From positions 124,001 through 188,000 of the forward strand of contig NZ_JAKNRW010000002.1 in NCBI RefSeq assembly GCF_023072615.1: a stretch of 64,000 nt of DNA, in the 5' to 3' direction. Shown one piece after another: positions 1 through 8,045 of this stretch. The position numbers were made by a program, and so were the translations under genes. The first letter of the stretch is position 1, and the number at the start of each line of letters is the position of its first letter. The stretch comes from Pseudomonas violetae (lineage in GTDB: Bacteria; Pseudomonadota; Gammaproteobacteria; Pseudomonadales; Pseudomonadaceae). The notes under the pieces were generated by a model that did no database searches, was not told the origin of the DNA, and worked only from the letters and a program-made list of their open reading frames with translations.

Positions 1-1022
1 CCGTCCTTCGCCGCAGCCCATGGCAGTTCCGCCACGAGCATGGTCCATACCAGCCAACACGCCAGCACCGAGATCAACACCCCGGCGTTAACGAAGTACT
101 CGCCCCACTTGCCGACAATCGAACCTAGGATCGCTGCCATGGACGGCGGCGCGATGACCGACAATTGCGCCTGCGTCATGATCCCGAAGGGCAACACGGA
201 AATCAGGACATAGAGCAGCAAAGTCACAAAGAAACCCAACAACGTCGCTCGACTCACGGTCTTGGCATCCGACTTGTCGGACATGACCACCGCGCCCTCA
301 ATGCCGATGAACACCCACAGGGTCACCAACATAGTGCTTTTAACCTGTTCCAGCAGGTTACCCAGTGGCTTGGCGCCGGCCACGTTGTCGCTGACGTTGC
401 CCCAGAAGTCGTTCGTGAACAGCCCCGCTTTCACCGAGACGGCTACCACACCAACGAACACGACAATGGGGACGAATTTGGCAATCGTGCCAATCGCATT
501 TAGCGCCGAGGCACTTTTGACGCCCCGCAATACCAGCCAGTTGAGCATCCAGAACACACTCGACCCGATCAGGATCGCCAGCCAGGTGTTCCCACCCTTG
601 AAATGCGGGGGAAAGAAGTAGTTGAGTGTGTCCATCAACAGCACTGCAAAACCGACGTTGCCGAAGGCGGACGACAGCCAGTACCCCCAGGCGACCTGGA
701 ATCCGGCGAACTTGCCGAAGCCCTGGCGTGAGTACATATAGATACCTGCAGTTATGTCTGGCTTGATCTCGGCAAGCACCTGAAACGTTCGTGCCAGAAA
801 GAAGATGCCCAACCCGGAAACCAGCCAGGCGATCAATACCGCACCGAGTCCAGCGTGTTGCGCCATGTTTTGTGGCAGGTTGAAGGCGCCGCCTCCCACC
901 ATGGCGCCAATGACGAGCAAGGTCATCGAAACCATGCCGAGCTTGTCGGTGGTGGTTGCTTTCTTTGGAGCGGTTGAGGCGTCGGAATCCAGAACATCGC
1001 CTGGGACTGTGGATGCTTTCAT
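1..1022 (-). CDS. APC-family basic amino acid/polyamine antiporter (ArcD-like), 3' part outside window
   Basis: Inner-membrane exchanger expected to swap a basic amino acid for its decarboxylation or deimination product. Reading the minus strand from an ATG at 1022 gives an uninterrupted frame of about 340 residues to the window edge, so the C-terminus is missing. After a roughly 27-residue hydrophilic start come repeated hydrophobic helices; the first carries a glycine-rich GAMVGGGAFNLP stretch typical of APC antiporters, and WVFIGIEGAVVMS near residue 245 resembles the ArcD/basic amino acid antiporter branch. The start lies 3 bases after the stop of the upstream decarboxylase, so it should be the last known gene of a decarboxylase-decarboxylase-antiporter operon. 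Substrate (arginine, ornithine or lysine) is inferred from that context and cannot be decided here. Confidence 0.85.
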   Translation of the reverse strand, partial: MKASTVPGDVLDSDASTAPKKATTTDKLGMVSMTLLVIGAMVGGGAFNLPQNMAQHAGLGAVLIAWLVSGLGIFFLARTFQVLAEIKPDITAGIYMYSRQGFGKFAGFQVAWGYWLSSAFGNVGFAVLLMDTLNYFFPPHFKGGNTWLAILIGSSVFWMLNWLVLRGVKSASALNAIGTIAKFVPIVVFVGVVAVSVKAGLFTNDFWGNVSDNVAGAKPLGNLLEQVKSTMLVTLWVFIGIEGAVVMSDKSDAKTVSRATLLGFFVTLLLYVLISVLPFGIMTQAQLSVIAPPSMAAILGSIVGKWGEYFVNAGVLISVLACWLVWTMLVAELPWAAAKD

Positions 1023-1025
1023 GGG

Positions 1026-3338
1026 TCAATCCTCAGTGATGCATAGAATCTGAAAACGGCCGCCGACGACTCCAACGCCGTGCGTATCATGGGAAAAGCC
1101 CGGCATTTGGGCATCAAACGCCTCAAGCGCTTTCAGGTAGCCAAGTATTGGGCCAGATGCCTCACCGGCATTCTCGCCAGGCATCAGCATCGGAATGCCT
1201 GGCGGGTAAGGCACAACTCCGGTGGCGACGGTGCGCCCTGCCATCTGGTCGAGCGGCAGCAATTGCACCCGATTGTTGACGAGTTGTTCGTACGCCCCGA
1301 CCGGCGACAGAACGGCCACTGGCAACACCGAAAATGCCGCCGACATGAGTTCGGTCGTCCTGTGCGTTTTCATCGCGGCAAACATCGACTCGGCGAGTTC
1401 ACCAAGCCCGAGCGTGCCGTAAGACTGCGGATGAGCGGCAACCAACGCGGGAATGCATCGTTCCAGAGGCGTGTTGGCATGCACGTCTCGATGAAAACCC
1501 AGAAGTGCATTGATCAGGGTTCCCCACTTGCCCCGCGTGATCCCCATCGAAAACAGGAAAAGACTGGTGAAGTCGGTGGTCTTTTCCACCACGATCCCTT
1601 GCGCATCGAGATAAGCGGCCAGGAGTGACGCGGGAATCCCCGTTGCTTTTAGCTGGCCATCCTGGCCCATGCCAGGCGTGACCACCGAAACCTTGATCGG
1701 ATCAAGCATGCAGTATCCGTCATCGAGGTCTTCGAACCCGTGCCAGGCATCGCCCGGGTGCAATATCCACGCCTTGGGGTCGCGCGCCAGGCGCTCAGGG
1801 TCGGCCAAATGGAACGGTGTCTTTTTGTGGCCCTTGCCTTCATTGACCGTATCTGGCTGCCAAGCGGTGAAAAACCAATCGCCCTTGGCGGCGAACTCAG
1901 CATGCAAGCGTGCCACTGTCTGACGAAAAGCAATCGCCTCGACAATCGTTTCATCCGTGAGCGCTTTGCCAGAGGGGCCATCCATCATCGCCGCCGCCAC
2001 ATCGTTGGACGCGATGATCGCGTATTGCGGTGAGGTTGAGGCATGCATCATGAACGCCTCATTGAAGCGCCCATGCTCAATCGGTCGGCGGCCATCACGG
2101 ACATGGATGTAAGAAGCCTGGGAGAGCCCGGCAAGCAACTTATGCGTCGACTGAGTCGAAAATATCGTCGGTCCGTCGGGACGGGGGCTGTTGGGGTCGC
2201 CGCGCATGGCATAACGCCCGGCATACAGCGGATTGAAACGTGCGTAGCCATACCAGGCTTCGTCAAAGTGCAGTCGATCGACTGACTGCCCAAGCAGAGA
2301 CTCGACCTGTTCGACGTCATAGCACAAGCCGTCATACGTCGAATTGGTGATGACGGCATGCACGGCGGCGGGTTCTATCTGCTCAGTGACCAGAGCATTT
2401 GCCCCAATGCTCTGCGCGACCGCCGTAGCCGTGAGGCGCGACGCCGGGATCGGGCCGATCAGTCCCAGGTAATTGCGAACCGGCATCAGGTAAGTCGGGA
2501 TCGCACCGGATAACGTCATCGCGTGTTCGATGGATTTGTGGCAATTGCGATCACACAGTGCAATCTGGTTGCGCGTTACGCTTGACATCAGAATCACGCG
2601 ATTGGAGGTGGATGATCCATTAGTCACGAAATAGCTGCGATCGGCGCCAAACACCCGTGCAGCGTTGTGTTCCGCCTCGCCGATAGCCCCGGAGTGATCA
2701 AGCAATGAGCCCACTTGCGCAACCGAAATCGACAAATCAGAGCGAAACAACTCCTCGCCGAAGAATTCGACAAAGGCACGCCCGGTCGGATGCTTCATAA
2801 ACGCCGTGCCGCCGGCATGTCCGGGGGTGTGCCAGGAATATTCATATTCCCCGGCAAAGCGGGCGAGCGCTTTGAACATCGGCGGCAACAGCGTTGCTCG
2901 GTAGCGGTCGATGGCTGCGACGATTCTGCCGCCAAGGAAGCTCTTCGTGTCCTCGAAGAGCCACACATAATCGTTGACCTGGGAAAGCACCTCGGCCGAA
3001 ATCTCCTCAAGCGAACCACTGGCCGCCAGCAGAAAAATCGGCAACCGCTCAGAGCGGGCCCTGACGGCATCAATCACGTTGCGTGCAGCCTGATGATCCT
3101 TCGCACCGGCCAGATCCCAATCCACCAATACAGCCTGCAACAACGAGTGCAGGCTGATTTGCGCTGCTGCATCGCTTTGCGAGGTGGCATCAATGACATC
3201 GATATCCCGGTCGGTCAGCGCCTCGATCAGCGCAGCGGTGGCCTGGCCACCTGCATGCTCGACGCCGGTGCCGTTATGCACCACCAGCACCCGACGTCGA
3301 TAGAGAATTCCGGGCACGTTCGTTGAGTAACCGCTCAT
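1026..3338 (-). CDS. PLP-dependent Orn/Lys/Arg decarboxylase (arginine decarboxylase AdiA-like)
   Basis: Group III fold-type I decarboxylase of 770 residues that should remove CO2 from a basic amino acid to give a polyamine precursor, consuming a cytoplasmic proton. An N-terminal wing domain (about 1-150) is followed by the PLP core. WHTPGHAGG at 169-177, HFDEAW at 357-362 (Asp359 to the cofactor ring nitrogen) and STQSTHK with Lys400 as the Schiff-base lysine are all intact. The context after the lysine (LSQASYIHVRD) is more like biodegradative arginine decarboxylase than SpeF, but arginine versus lysine is uncertain. The start overlaps the stop of the upstream decarboxylase (ATGA) and the antiporter follows 3 bases later, so the three are probably cotranscribed. 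Confidence 0.9.
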   Translation of the reverse strand: MSGYSTNVPGILYRRRVLVVHNGTGVEHAGGQATAALIEALTDRDIDVIDATSQSDAAAQISLHSLLQAVLVDWDLAGAKDHQAARNVIDAVRARSERLPIFLLAASGSLEEISAEVLSQVNDYVWLFEDTKSFLGGRIVAAIDRYRATLLPPMFKALARFAGEYEYSWHTPGHAGGTAFMKHPTGRAFVEFFGEELFRSDLSISVAQVGSLLDHSGAIGEAEHNAARVFGADRSYFVTNGSSTSNRVILMSSVTRNQIALCDRNCHKSIEHAMTLSGAIPTYLMPVRNYLGLIGPIPASRLTATAVAQSIGANALVTEQIEPAAVHAVITNSTYDGLCYDVEQVESLLGQSVDRLHFDEAWYGYARFNPLYAGRYAMRGDPNSPRPDGPTIFSTQSTHKLLAGLSQASYIHVRDGRRPIEHGRFNEAFMMHASTSPQYAIIASNDVAAAMMDGPSGKALTDETIVEAIAFRQTVARLHAEFAAKGDWFFTAWQPDTVNEGKGHKKTPFHLADPERLARDPKAWILHPGDAWHGFEDLDDGYCMLDPIKVSVVTPGMGQDGQLKATGIPASLLAAYLDAQGIVVEKTTDFTSLFLFSMGITRGKWGTLINALLGFHRDVHANTPLERCIPALVAAHPQSYGTLGLGELAESMFAAMKTHRTTELMSAAFSVLPVAVLSPVGAYEQLVNNRVQLLPLDQMAGRTVATGVVPYPPGIPMLMPGENAGEASGPILGYLKALEAFDAQMPGFSHDTHGVGVVGGRFQILCITED

Positions 3339-5707
3339 ATCGACTCCTGCACGACGTAGGTGTGAAACACCACGCGGCCGTCGACATCGTCGGCATACAC
3401 GCCCTGCACTTCGAACTCGAAGCCCGGAAACCGATTGAACGCCTCCTCGAACACCAGGAAATAATCGAGCATCGGTTGCGCTCGGTCGTCATAGCGCTCA
3501 CCGGGCACGACGATGCCGATTCCGGGTGGATAAATGAGCGCCAACGTCGCCGAGATTCGGCCCTTGCATTGGGACAGCGGCAAATAGTCGACCCGGTTGC
3601 CGACGAACGCCTCGGTGGCATCGGCCACCGACATCGCCTGCTCGGGAAAGTGCTCACCGCGAAAGCACAGCCTTTGCAAAGAGGCAATGTCGTGCTCCCG
3701 GTAGAAGTTGTGCATCTCGTCGCACAGACGCTGCAACGTGTAGCCGGCGTAACGCTGCGGATAGCGCGCCAACGTCGTCGGCAGCACGTCTCCAAGCGCT
3801 GCGTCTGAGTCATAAAGGTTCTTGAACGCCACCAGCCTGGAAATCAGCGAGGCGCATTTCCCGGCCTCAACAGCGGGTGTCAGCAGGAATAAAATACTAT
3901 TGAGGTCGCATTTCTCTGGCACGATATTGTTCTCGCGCAGGTAGGCGGCCAGCAGCGTTGCCGGGATTCCGCGCTCGCTGTATTCGCCGCTCTTGCGGTC
4001 GAAACCGGGCGTAATCAGCGTCAGCTTGTTTGGGTCCGTCATCGCCCAATTCGGCGAGGCATGGCGGAAGCCATGCCAGCGTGCATCCGGCACCAACGCC
4101 CAGCAGGCAGGCTCGCGCGCCAGCACGTCGGTAGGAATGTCTTCCCAAGGCACGCTTTCGAGTGGCGGGCTGAACGTGGAGTCGGCAATCGTCACCACAT
4201 CGGGCACAAATGGATCGAAGAACCAATCGCTCGCGCCACCCTTGGCGGTCGCTGCAAATCCGCGTTTAAGCATGCGCATTTTCTTGCGCGTCTCGATACC
4301 AACGCGAATCGCATCGTCCCAGAGCGCCAGGCCATTGCGGCCCTTGTGCATCTGCGCGTCGACATCGAGGCTGGCAAACAGCGGATAAAACGGCGAGGTC
4401 GAGCAATGCAGCATGAACATCTCGTTGAAGCGACGGTGCCCGGTGCGCCGCGTTTGGCCCTTGATGTGTTCGTCGCGCACATGAATTTGCGAAGCCTGTG
4501 AAAAACCCGCCAGTTGCTTATGCGTGGACTGGGTGGCAACGATGCCAGGGCTCTCGGCGCCAAGATTTTCCAGGCCCATCGCGAAATGCCCGGCAAACAG
4601 CGGATGGAATTTCATGAAACCGGCCCAGGCTTCGTCAAAGTGGACGTATTCACAGAGGTGGCCGATTCGTTCGATCAAACTCCCTGTGTTGTAGATCGTA
4701 CCGTCGTAGCTGCACTGCTCGACAATCGCCAGACGGAACGGGCGCTCACGCTTCCAGGCCTCAGGGTCAGTGACCAGTGGATGGTTGCGGATCTGCTCGC
4801 GCAGTTTCTTTTCGTCCAGTGCGTCGTAATCGATCGGGCCAATCAGCCCTTGTGGATTGCGGTCGGTTTCGAGGTATATCGGGATCGCCCCGGCCAGTTG
4901 CAACGCGCCCTGATGATTGGATTTATGGTTGTTGCGGTCAAAGAGCACCAAGTCCCCGCGCTTGAGCAGCGCGGCGGTCACGACTTTGTTCGACGTCGAG
5001 GTGCCGTTGAGAATGAAGTAAGTGCGATCGGCGCCGAAGACTTTGGCTGCCGCCATTTGCGCGGCAAGCGCCGGACCGACGTGGGTCAGGAGATCGCCCA
5101 TTTCGGGCACCGAGTTATCGATGTCGTTGCGAAACACCGCCTCGCCGAGATGCTCTACAAACAACCGTCCAGCTGGGCTGCGTCGGTAAAACGCGCCGCC
5201 CTGGTGGCCCGGGCACGTCCACATCTGGTTGCCTTCGTAGTCGTAGTCCATCAGTGCGCCGAAGAACGGTGGCTTCAGGCCTATGGCATAACGCTCCAGC
5301 GCGAAAATCGTTTCCTTTGCCGAAAAGGCTGGTGTTTCGTGGTCGAGGTAAATGTATCCGGTGACCTCGCCCAATGGCGCGAGCGAGAGCGACTCGATGC
5401 CTTTCAATTCGCTCATCAGGTAGATGGGCGTATCAAGTCCGCGCTCGTGCCTGATGGTGTTGATGAGTGCCTGCACCTCGGGCTCATCCGGACCATCGAT
5501 CGACAGCAGGAAACAACCGATCCCCATATCACTTTCTGCAGCAACCCTGGCCCCGGTCAGGGTAGGAACGATATCAGTTCGATAGTCGTATTCATCAATT
5601 GCATCAATCAGGCGCTGGACAAGCCGCGCCTGGTTGCTTTCAGGTGCATGAACGAACACGGGGCTGTAAAGCATGAAATGAAATAACGTGTGGTAGGGAA
5701 CCGACAT
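3335..5707 (-). CDS. PLP-dependent Orn/Lys/Arg decarboxylase (second, divergent paralogue)
   Basis: A second group III decarboxylase, 790 residues from the chosen start. The frame is open to 5809, but the ATG at 5707 has a GAGGTG ribosome site at good spacing and begins the conserved wing domain (MSVPYHTLFHF). Motifs seen: WTCPGHQGG at 163-171, VHFDEAW at 355-361 (Asp358), and ATQSTHK with Lys397 as PLP lysine, followed by FSQASQIHVRD. It differs widely from the adjacent 770-residue paralogue, for example a longer linker around 300-325, so this is not a recent duplication; the two may prefer different substrates (ornithine versus arginine/lysine). It is the first gene of the operon leading to the antiporter. 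Ornithine specificity is a guess. Confidence 0.88.
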   Translation of the reverse strand: MSVPYHTLFHFMLYSPVFVHAPESNQARLVQRLIDAIDEYDYRTDIVPTLTGARVAAESDMGIGCFLLSIDGPDEPEVQALINTIRHERGLDTPIYLMSELKGIESLSLAPLGEVTGYIYLDHETPAFSAKETIFALERYAIGLKPPFFGALMDYDYEGNQMWTCPGHQGGAFYRRSPAGRLFVEHLGEAVFRNDIDNSVPEMGDLLTHVGPALAAQMAAAKVFGADRTYFILNGTSTSNKVVTAALLKRGDLVLFDRNNHKSNHQGALQLAGAIPIYLETDRNPQGLIGPIDYDALDEKKLREQIRNHPLVTDPEAWKRERPFRLAIVEQCSYDGTIYNTGSLIERIGHLCEYVHFDEAWAGFMKFHPLFAGHFAMGLENLGAESPGIVATQSTHKQLAGFSQASQIHVRDEHIKGQTRRTGHRRFNEMFMLHCSTSPFYPLFASLDVDAQMHKGRNGLALWDDAIRVGIETRKKMRMLKRGFAATAKGGASDWFFDPFVPDVVTIADSTFSPPLESVPWEDIPTDVLAREPACWALVPDARWHGFRHASPNWAMTDPNKLTLITPGFDRKSGEYSERGIPATLLAAYLRENNIVPEKCDLNSILFLLTPAVEAGKCASLISRLVAFKNLYDSDAALGDVLPTTLARYPQRYAGYTLQRLCDEMHNFYREHDIASLQRLCFRGEHFPEQAMSVADATEAFVGNRVDYLPLSQCKGRISATLALIYPPGIGIVVPGERYDDRAQPMLDYFLVFEEAFNRFPGFEFEVQGVYADDVDGRVVFHTYVVQESI

Positions 5708-5876
5708 TTCAACACCTCTAATCAACGTGGCGGCCCCGCGACATAACGCGTAGCCGGTGTACTGTTGACTATTCGCCTCGTTCAAAACCGAGTCTGTACG
5801 CCAACCCACACACCCGGTATCTCAGGAAAAATTGTGCAGCCGTTGCGAGGCATATCGGGCCATGATCAGATTGTCG

Positions 5877-7418
5877 TCAGTCGCTATGACTGACGCTGAC
5901 ATGGGCTTGTGTGGCTTCGACAGGCAACCAGACTTCGTGAAGTCGACGCAACACCCCGGGCAGCAGGTTAGGAAGGTCATCGGCCAGTAATCCGGGACCG
6001 AATTCGGCGGCCGCTTCACCGTGTAGCCAGACACCCGCGGCAGCGCTGGCGAAGGCCGGCATCCCTTGCGCAAGCAAGCCAAGAATTATCCCGCTCAAGA
6101 CATCTCCCGAGCCTGCGGTGGCCAATGTTGGGGGTGCGTTAGCGTTGATCACTGCCGTACCGTCGGGAGCCGCTATCACGGTGTCACTGCCTTTGAGCAC
6201 CACAACGGCTCCACAGCGAAAGGCGGCCGCACGGGTCCGTGTCAGCTTGTCGCCAGCAGCATCGAATACTCGTCGAAACTCACCCTCATGGGGTGTCAGC
6301 ACGCAAGGGCCGTTAATCGCACGATCCAGTACTCCGGGTTCATCCTGGAAGGCAGTGATCGCATCAGCGTCCAAGACTGTCGGGCGTCCACTTGCAAGCA
6401 TCGCCAGCACATGCCCGAAAGTTTCCTTGTCAACGCCTGCACCGGAGCCTATCAACCAGGCTGAAAAACGACTGCCATTGAGCAGATGTCCAATATCTTC
6501 CGGTGTCACCCATGGACGTACCATGATGCTGTCCAACGCGGCCGCATAAATCGACAATGCTATTTCCGGCACCGCAATAGTTGTGAGCCCCGCTCCCGCT
6601 CTCGCTGCGCCTCTGGCTGCCATTCGAGCAGCGCCGGTCATTGGATACCCACCAAAGATCAGGGCATGCCCGCGGCTGTGTTTGTCGGTAGTCGTCTTGA
6701 CGCCCGGCAGGCTGGCCAGCCATACCGCCGGGCTGTTCTCAAAGATGCGGGGGGCGATGCTGTCGACCACAGCCTTGGGGGTGCCAATATCCACAACAAT
6801 GACTTCGCCGCACAGGTCCCGGCCTGGCAGTAGCAAGTGGCCCGGTTTTTTGCACAAAAACGTAATCGTCAAAGCTGCGGGAACAGCCCCTACTGCTTCA
6901 CCGGTATCCCCCATGACCCCGCTGGGCATATCGATAGCGATAATCGGTACGCCACCCTCGCTGGCGGCGGCAAGCGTCGCTAATGCCTGGCCTTCAAGTG
7001 GACGGCCCAGGCCTGCACCGAAGAGCGCATCAACGATCAATTCAGCCCCCTCAAGCACCGAGGGGCTCAATGCTTCGACGTCCCCTTGCCATCGCCGGGC
7101 ATGGTGTCTCGCTTCGTCCTTAAGGCTAAACCGGCTACCCAGCATTGCCACCCGCACCGGCCAGCCCGCTTCTGCCAACACGTGCGCGGTGACAAACCCA
7201 TCTCCACCGTTATTGCCTGGCCCGCATAGCACCACCACAGGTCTTGGCGTCCAGTGACGCTCGATTTGGTGCGCGATCGCCGCACCGGCATTGGCCATCA
7301 ATTCATAAGAGGTCACACCGGCAGCGACCGATAACCGATCGACATCCTCCATCTGCCGAACCGTCAGGACTGCGGTCTGGCGATTGTTCAGCGCAGCCTC
7401 GCAAATCAACATGTTCAT
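5877..7418 (-). CDS. nnrD: Bifunctional NAD(P)H-hydrate epimerase / ADP-dependent dehydratase (YjeF/Nnr type)
   Basis: Repairs hydrated NAD(P)H: the N-terminal half epimerises R- and S-NAD(P)HX and the C-terminal half dehydrates S-NAD(P)HX with ADP. Both halves are present in 513 residues: GPGNNGGDGF at 66-75 marks the epimerase, and the ribokinase-like dehydratase shows NANAPPTLATAGSGD at 425-439. Start at 7418 has only a weak ribosome site, and it lies 15 bases after the stop codon of a decayed zinc alcohol dehydrogenase, so translation was probably once coupled to that gene. It is likely a second, accessory copy: the usual Pseudomonas housekeeping gene sits elsewhere, next to cell-wall and tRNA-modification genes (family knowledge, not seen here). 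A dehydrogenase-plus-NADHX-repair pairing would suit a reductive, low-oxygen metabolism. Confidence 0.92.
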   Translation of the reverse strand: MNMLICEAALNNRQTAVLTVRQMEDVDRLSVAAGVTSYELMANAGAAIAHQIERHWTPRPVVVLCGPGNNGGDGFVTAHVLAEAGWPVRVAMLGSRFSLKDEARHHARRWQGDVEALSPSVLEGAELIVDALFGAGLGRPLEGQALATLAAASEGGVPIIAIDMPSGVMGDTGEAVGAVPAALTITFLCKKPGHLLLPGRDLCGEVIVVDIGTPKAVVDSIAPRIFENSPAVWLASLPGVKTTTDKHSRGHALIFGGYPMTGAARMAARGAARAGAGLTTIAVPEIALSIYAAALDSIMVRPWVTPEDIGHLLNGSRFSAWLIGSGAGVDKETFGHVLAMLASGRPTVLDADAITAFQDEPGVLDRAINGPCVLTPHEGEFRRVFDAAGDKLTRTRAAAFRCGAVVVLKGSDTVIAAPDGTAVINANAPPTLATAGSGDVLSGIILGLLAQGMPAFASAAAGVWLHGEAAAEFGPGLLADDLPNLLPGVLRRLHEVWLPVEATQAHVSVSHSD

Positions 7419-7432
7419 GTTTTGGCACTCAT

Positions 7433-7545
7433 TCAGCCTGCAGTGAAATCGATGACCACTCGCGATGGAACATCACCGTGTTCGAGGCGCTCGAAAATCT
7501 GGTTATTTGCCGATAGCGGCTGCAATTCGATGGATGCCCTTGGCG
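7433..7545 (-). pseudogene. 3' remnant of a zinc-dependent alcohol dehydrogenase
   Basis: The minus-strand frame ending with TGA at 7435-7433 reads ...IELQPLSANNQIFERLEHG followed by DVPSRVVIDFTAG, which is the typical C-terminal strand-helix-strand of medium-chain zinc alcohol dehydrogenases. Upstream the frame is lost; a neighbouring frame (about 7512-7620) holds a coding-like stretch ending in YLRDAKGIHRIAAAIGK, suggesting a frameshift, but the Rossmann and zinc-binding parts are absent. The remnant ends 15 bases before nnrD and so probably was its operon partner. Alternative: chance similarity of about 37 residues; the unbroken match to the end of the family makes decay more likely. Confidence 0.55.
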
Positions 7546-8045
7546 TCCCGCAGATAGCGGACTGCACCGGCGGCTTCGTTGCGCTGGAACACCCATTCCA
7601 TATCGCTGCTGAGCGGCTTCAATGACAGCACTCTGCGTCTGCCACTCCTGTGGCCTTAACACCCCAATCTCGGTGGTTCTGGCCCGGCTACTGCGCAAAC
7701 CTCAAGTTAGGCGCCTGGCCGACCGATGAGTAGCCTCGGAAACTACCTACACTCTGAGTGCCAAACCTCTTTCTACAGTGCTCGCATCGGTCATGAGTTT
7801 TATTGTCGGCACCGTTCATTCTCAATGAATAAGCTTGCAACGATGACCGCCGGTCCGAGAGCACTGACTGACGTCAGCCGCACGAGCACGGCCTGCGCGC
7901 AACAAAATCGGGGTGGACGGCCGCAGATGCCGTTATGTATGGCATTGAACCTCGTGCCTCTTCCCCACGGGGCATTGCCTGGTGACTAAAGGGGTGTAGG
8001 ATTCAGGGACGCACTCATTCGGAATGCACTCATGCGGAAAGTCAT
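7546..8045. other. Intergenic region with no supported gene
   Basis: Roughly 500 bases between the dehydrogenase remnant and the divergent hybrid kinase. Short open frames on both strands have no ribosome site or recognisable family. A 10-base palindrome CTGACGTCAG sits at 7868-7877, of unknown meaning. No TTGAT-N4-ATCAA box was found. The left part probably holds more decayed dehydrogenase sequence, the right part the promoter of the hybrid kinase gene. Confidence 0.5.

Noticed and set aside
358..1029. Minus-strand 223-codon frame over the antiporter gene
   Set aside because: Out of phase with the antiporter; its product is Arg/His/Gly-rich with no membrane pattern, while the neighbouring frame encodes a clear APC transporter.
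4514..5686. Plus-strand 390-codon open frame opposite the decarboxylase
   Set aside because: Antisense shadow of a strongly conserved PLP enzyme gene with GC-rich codons; no ribosome site or family match.
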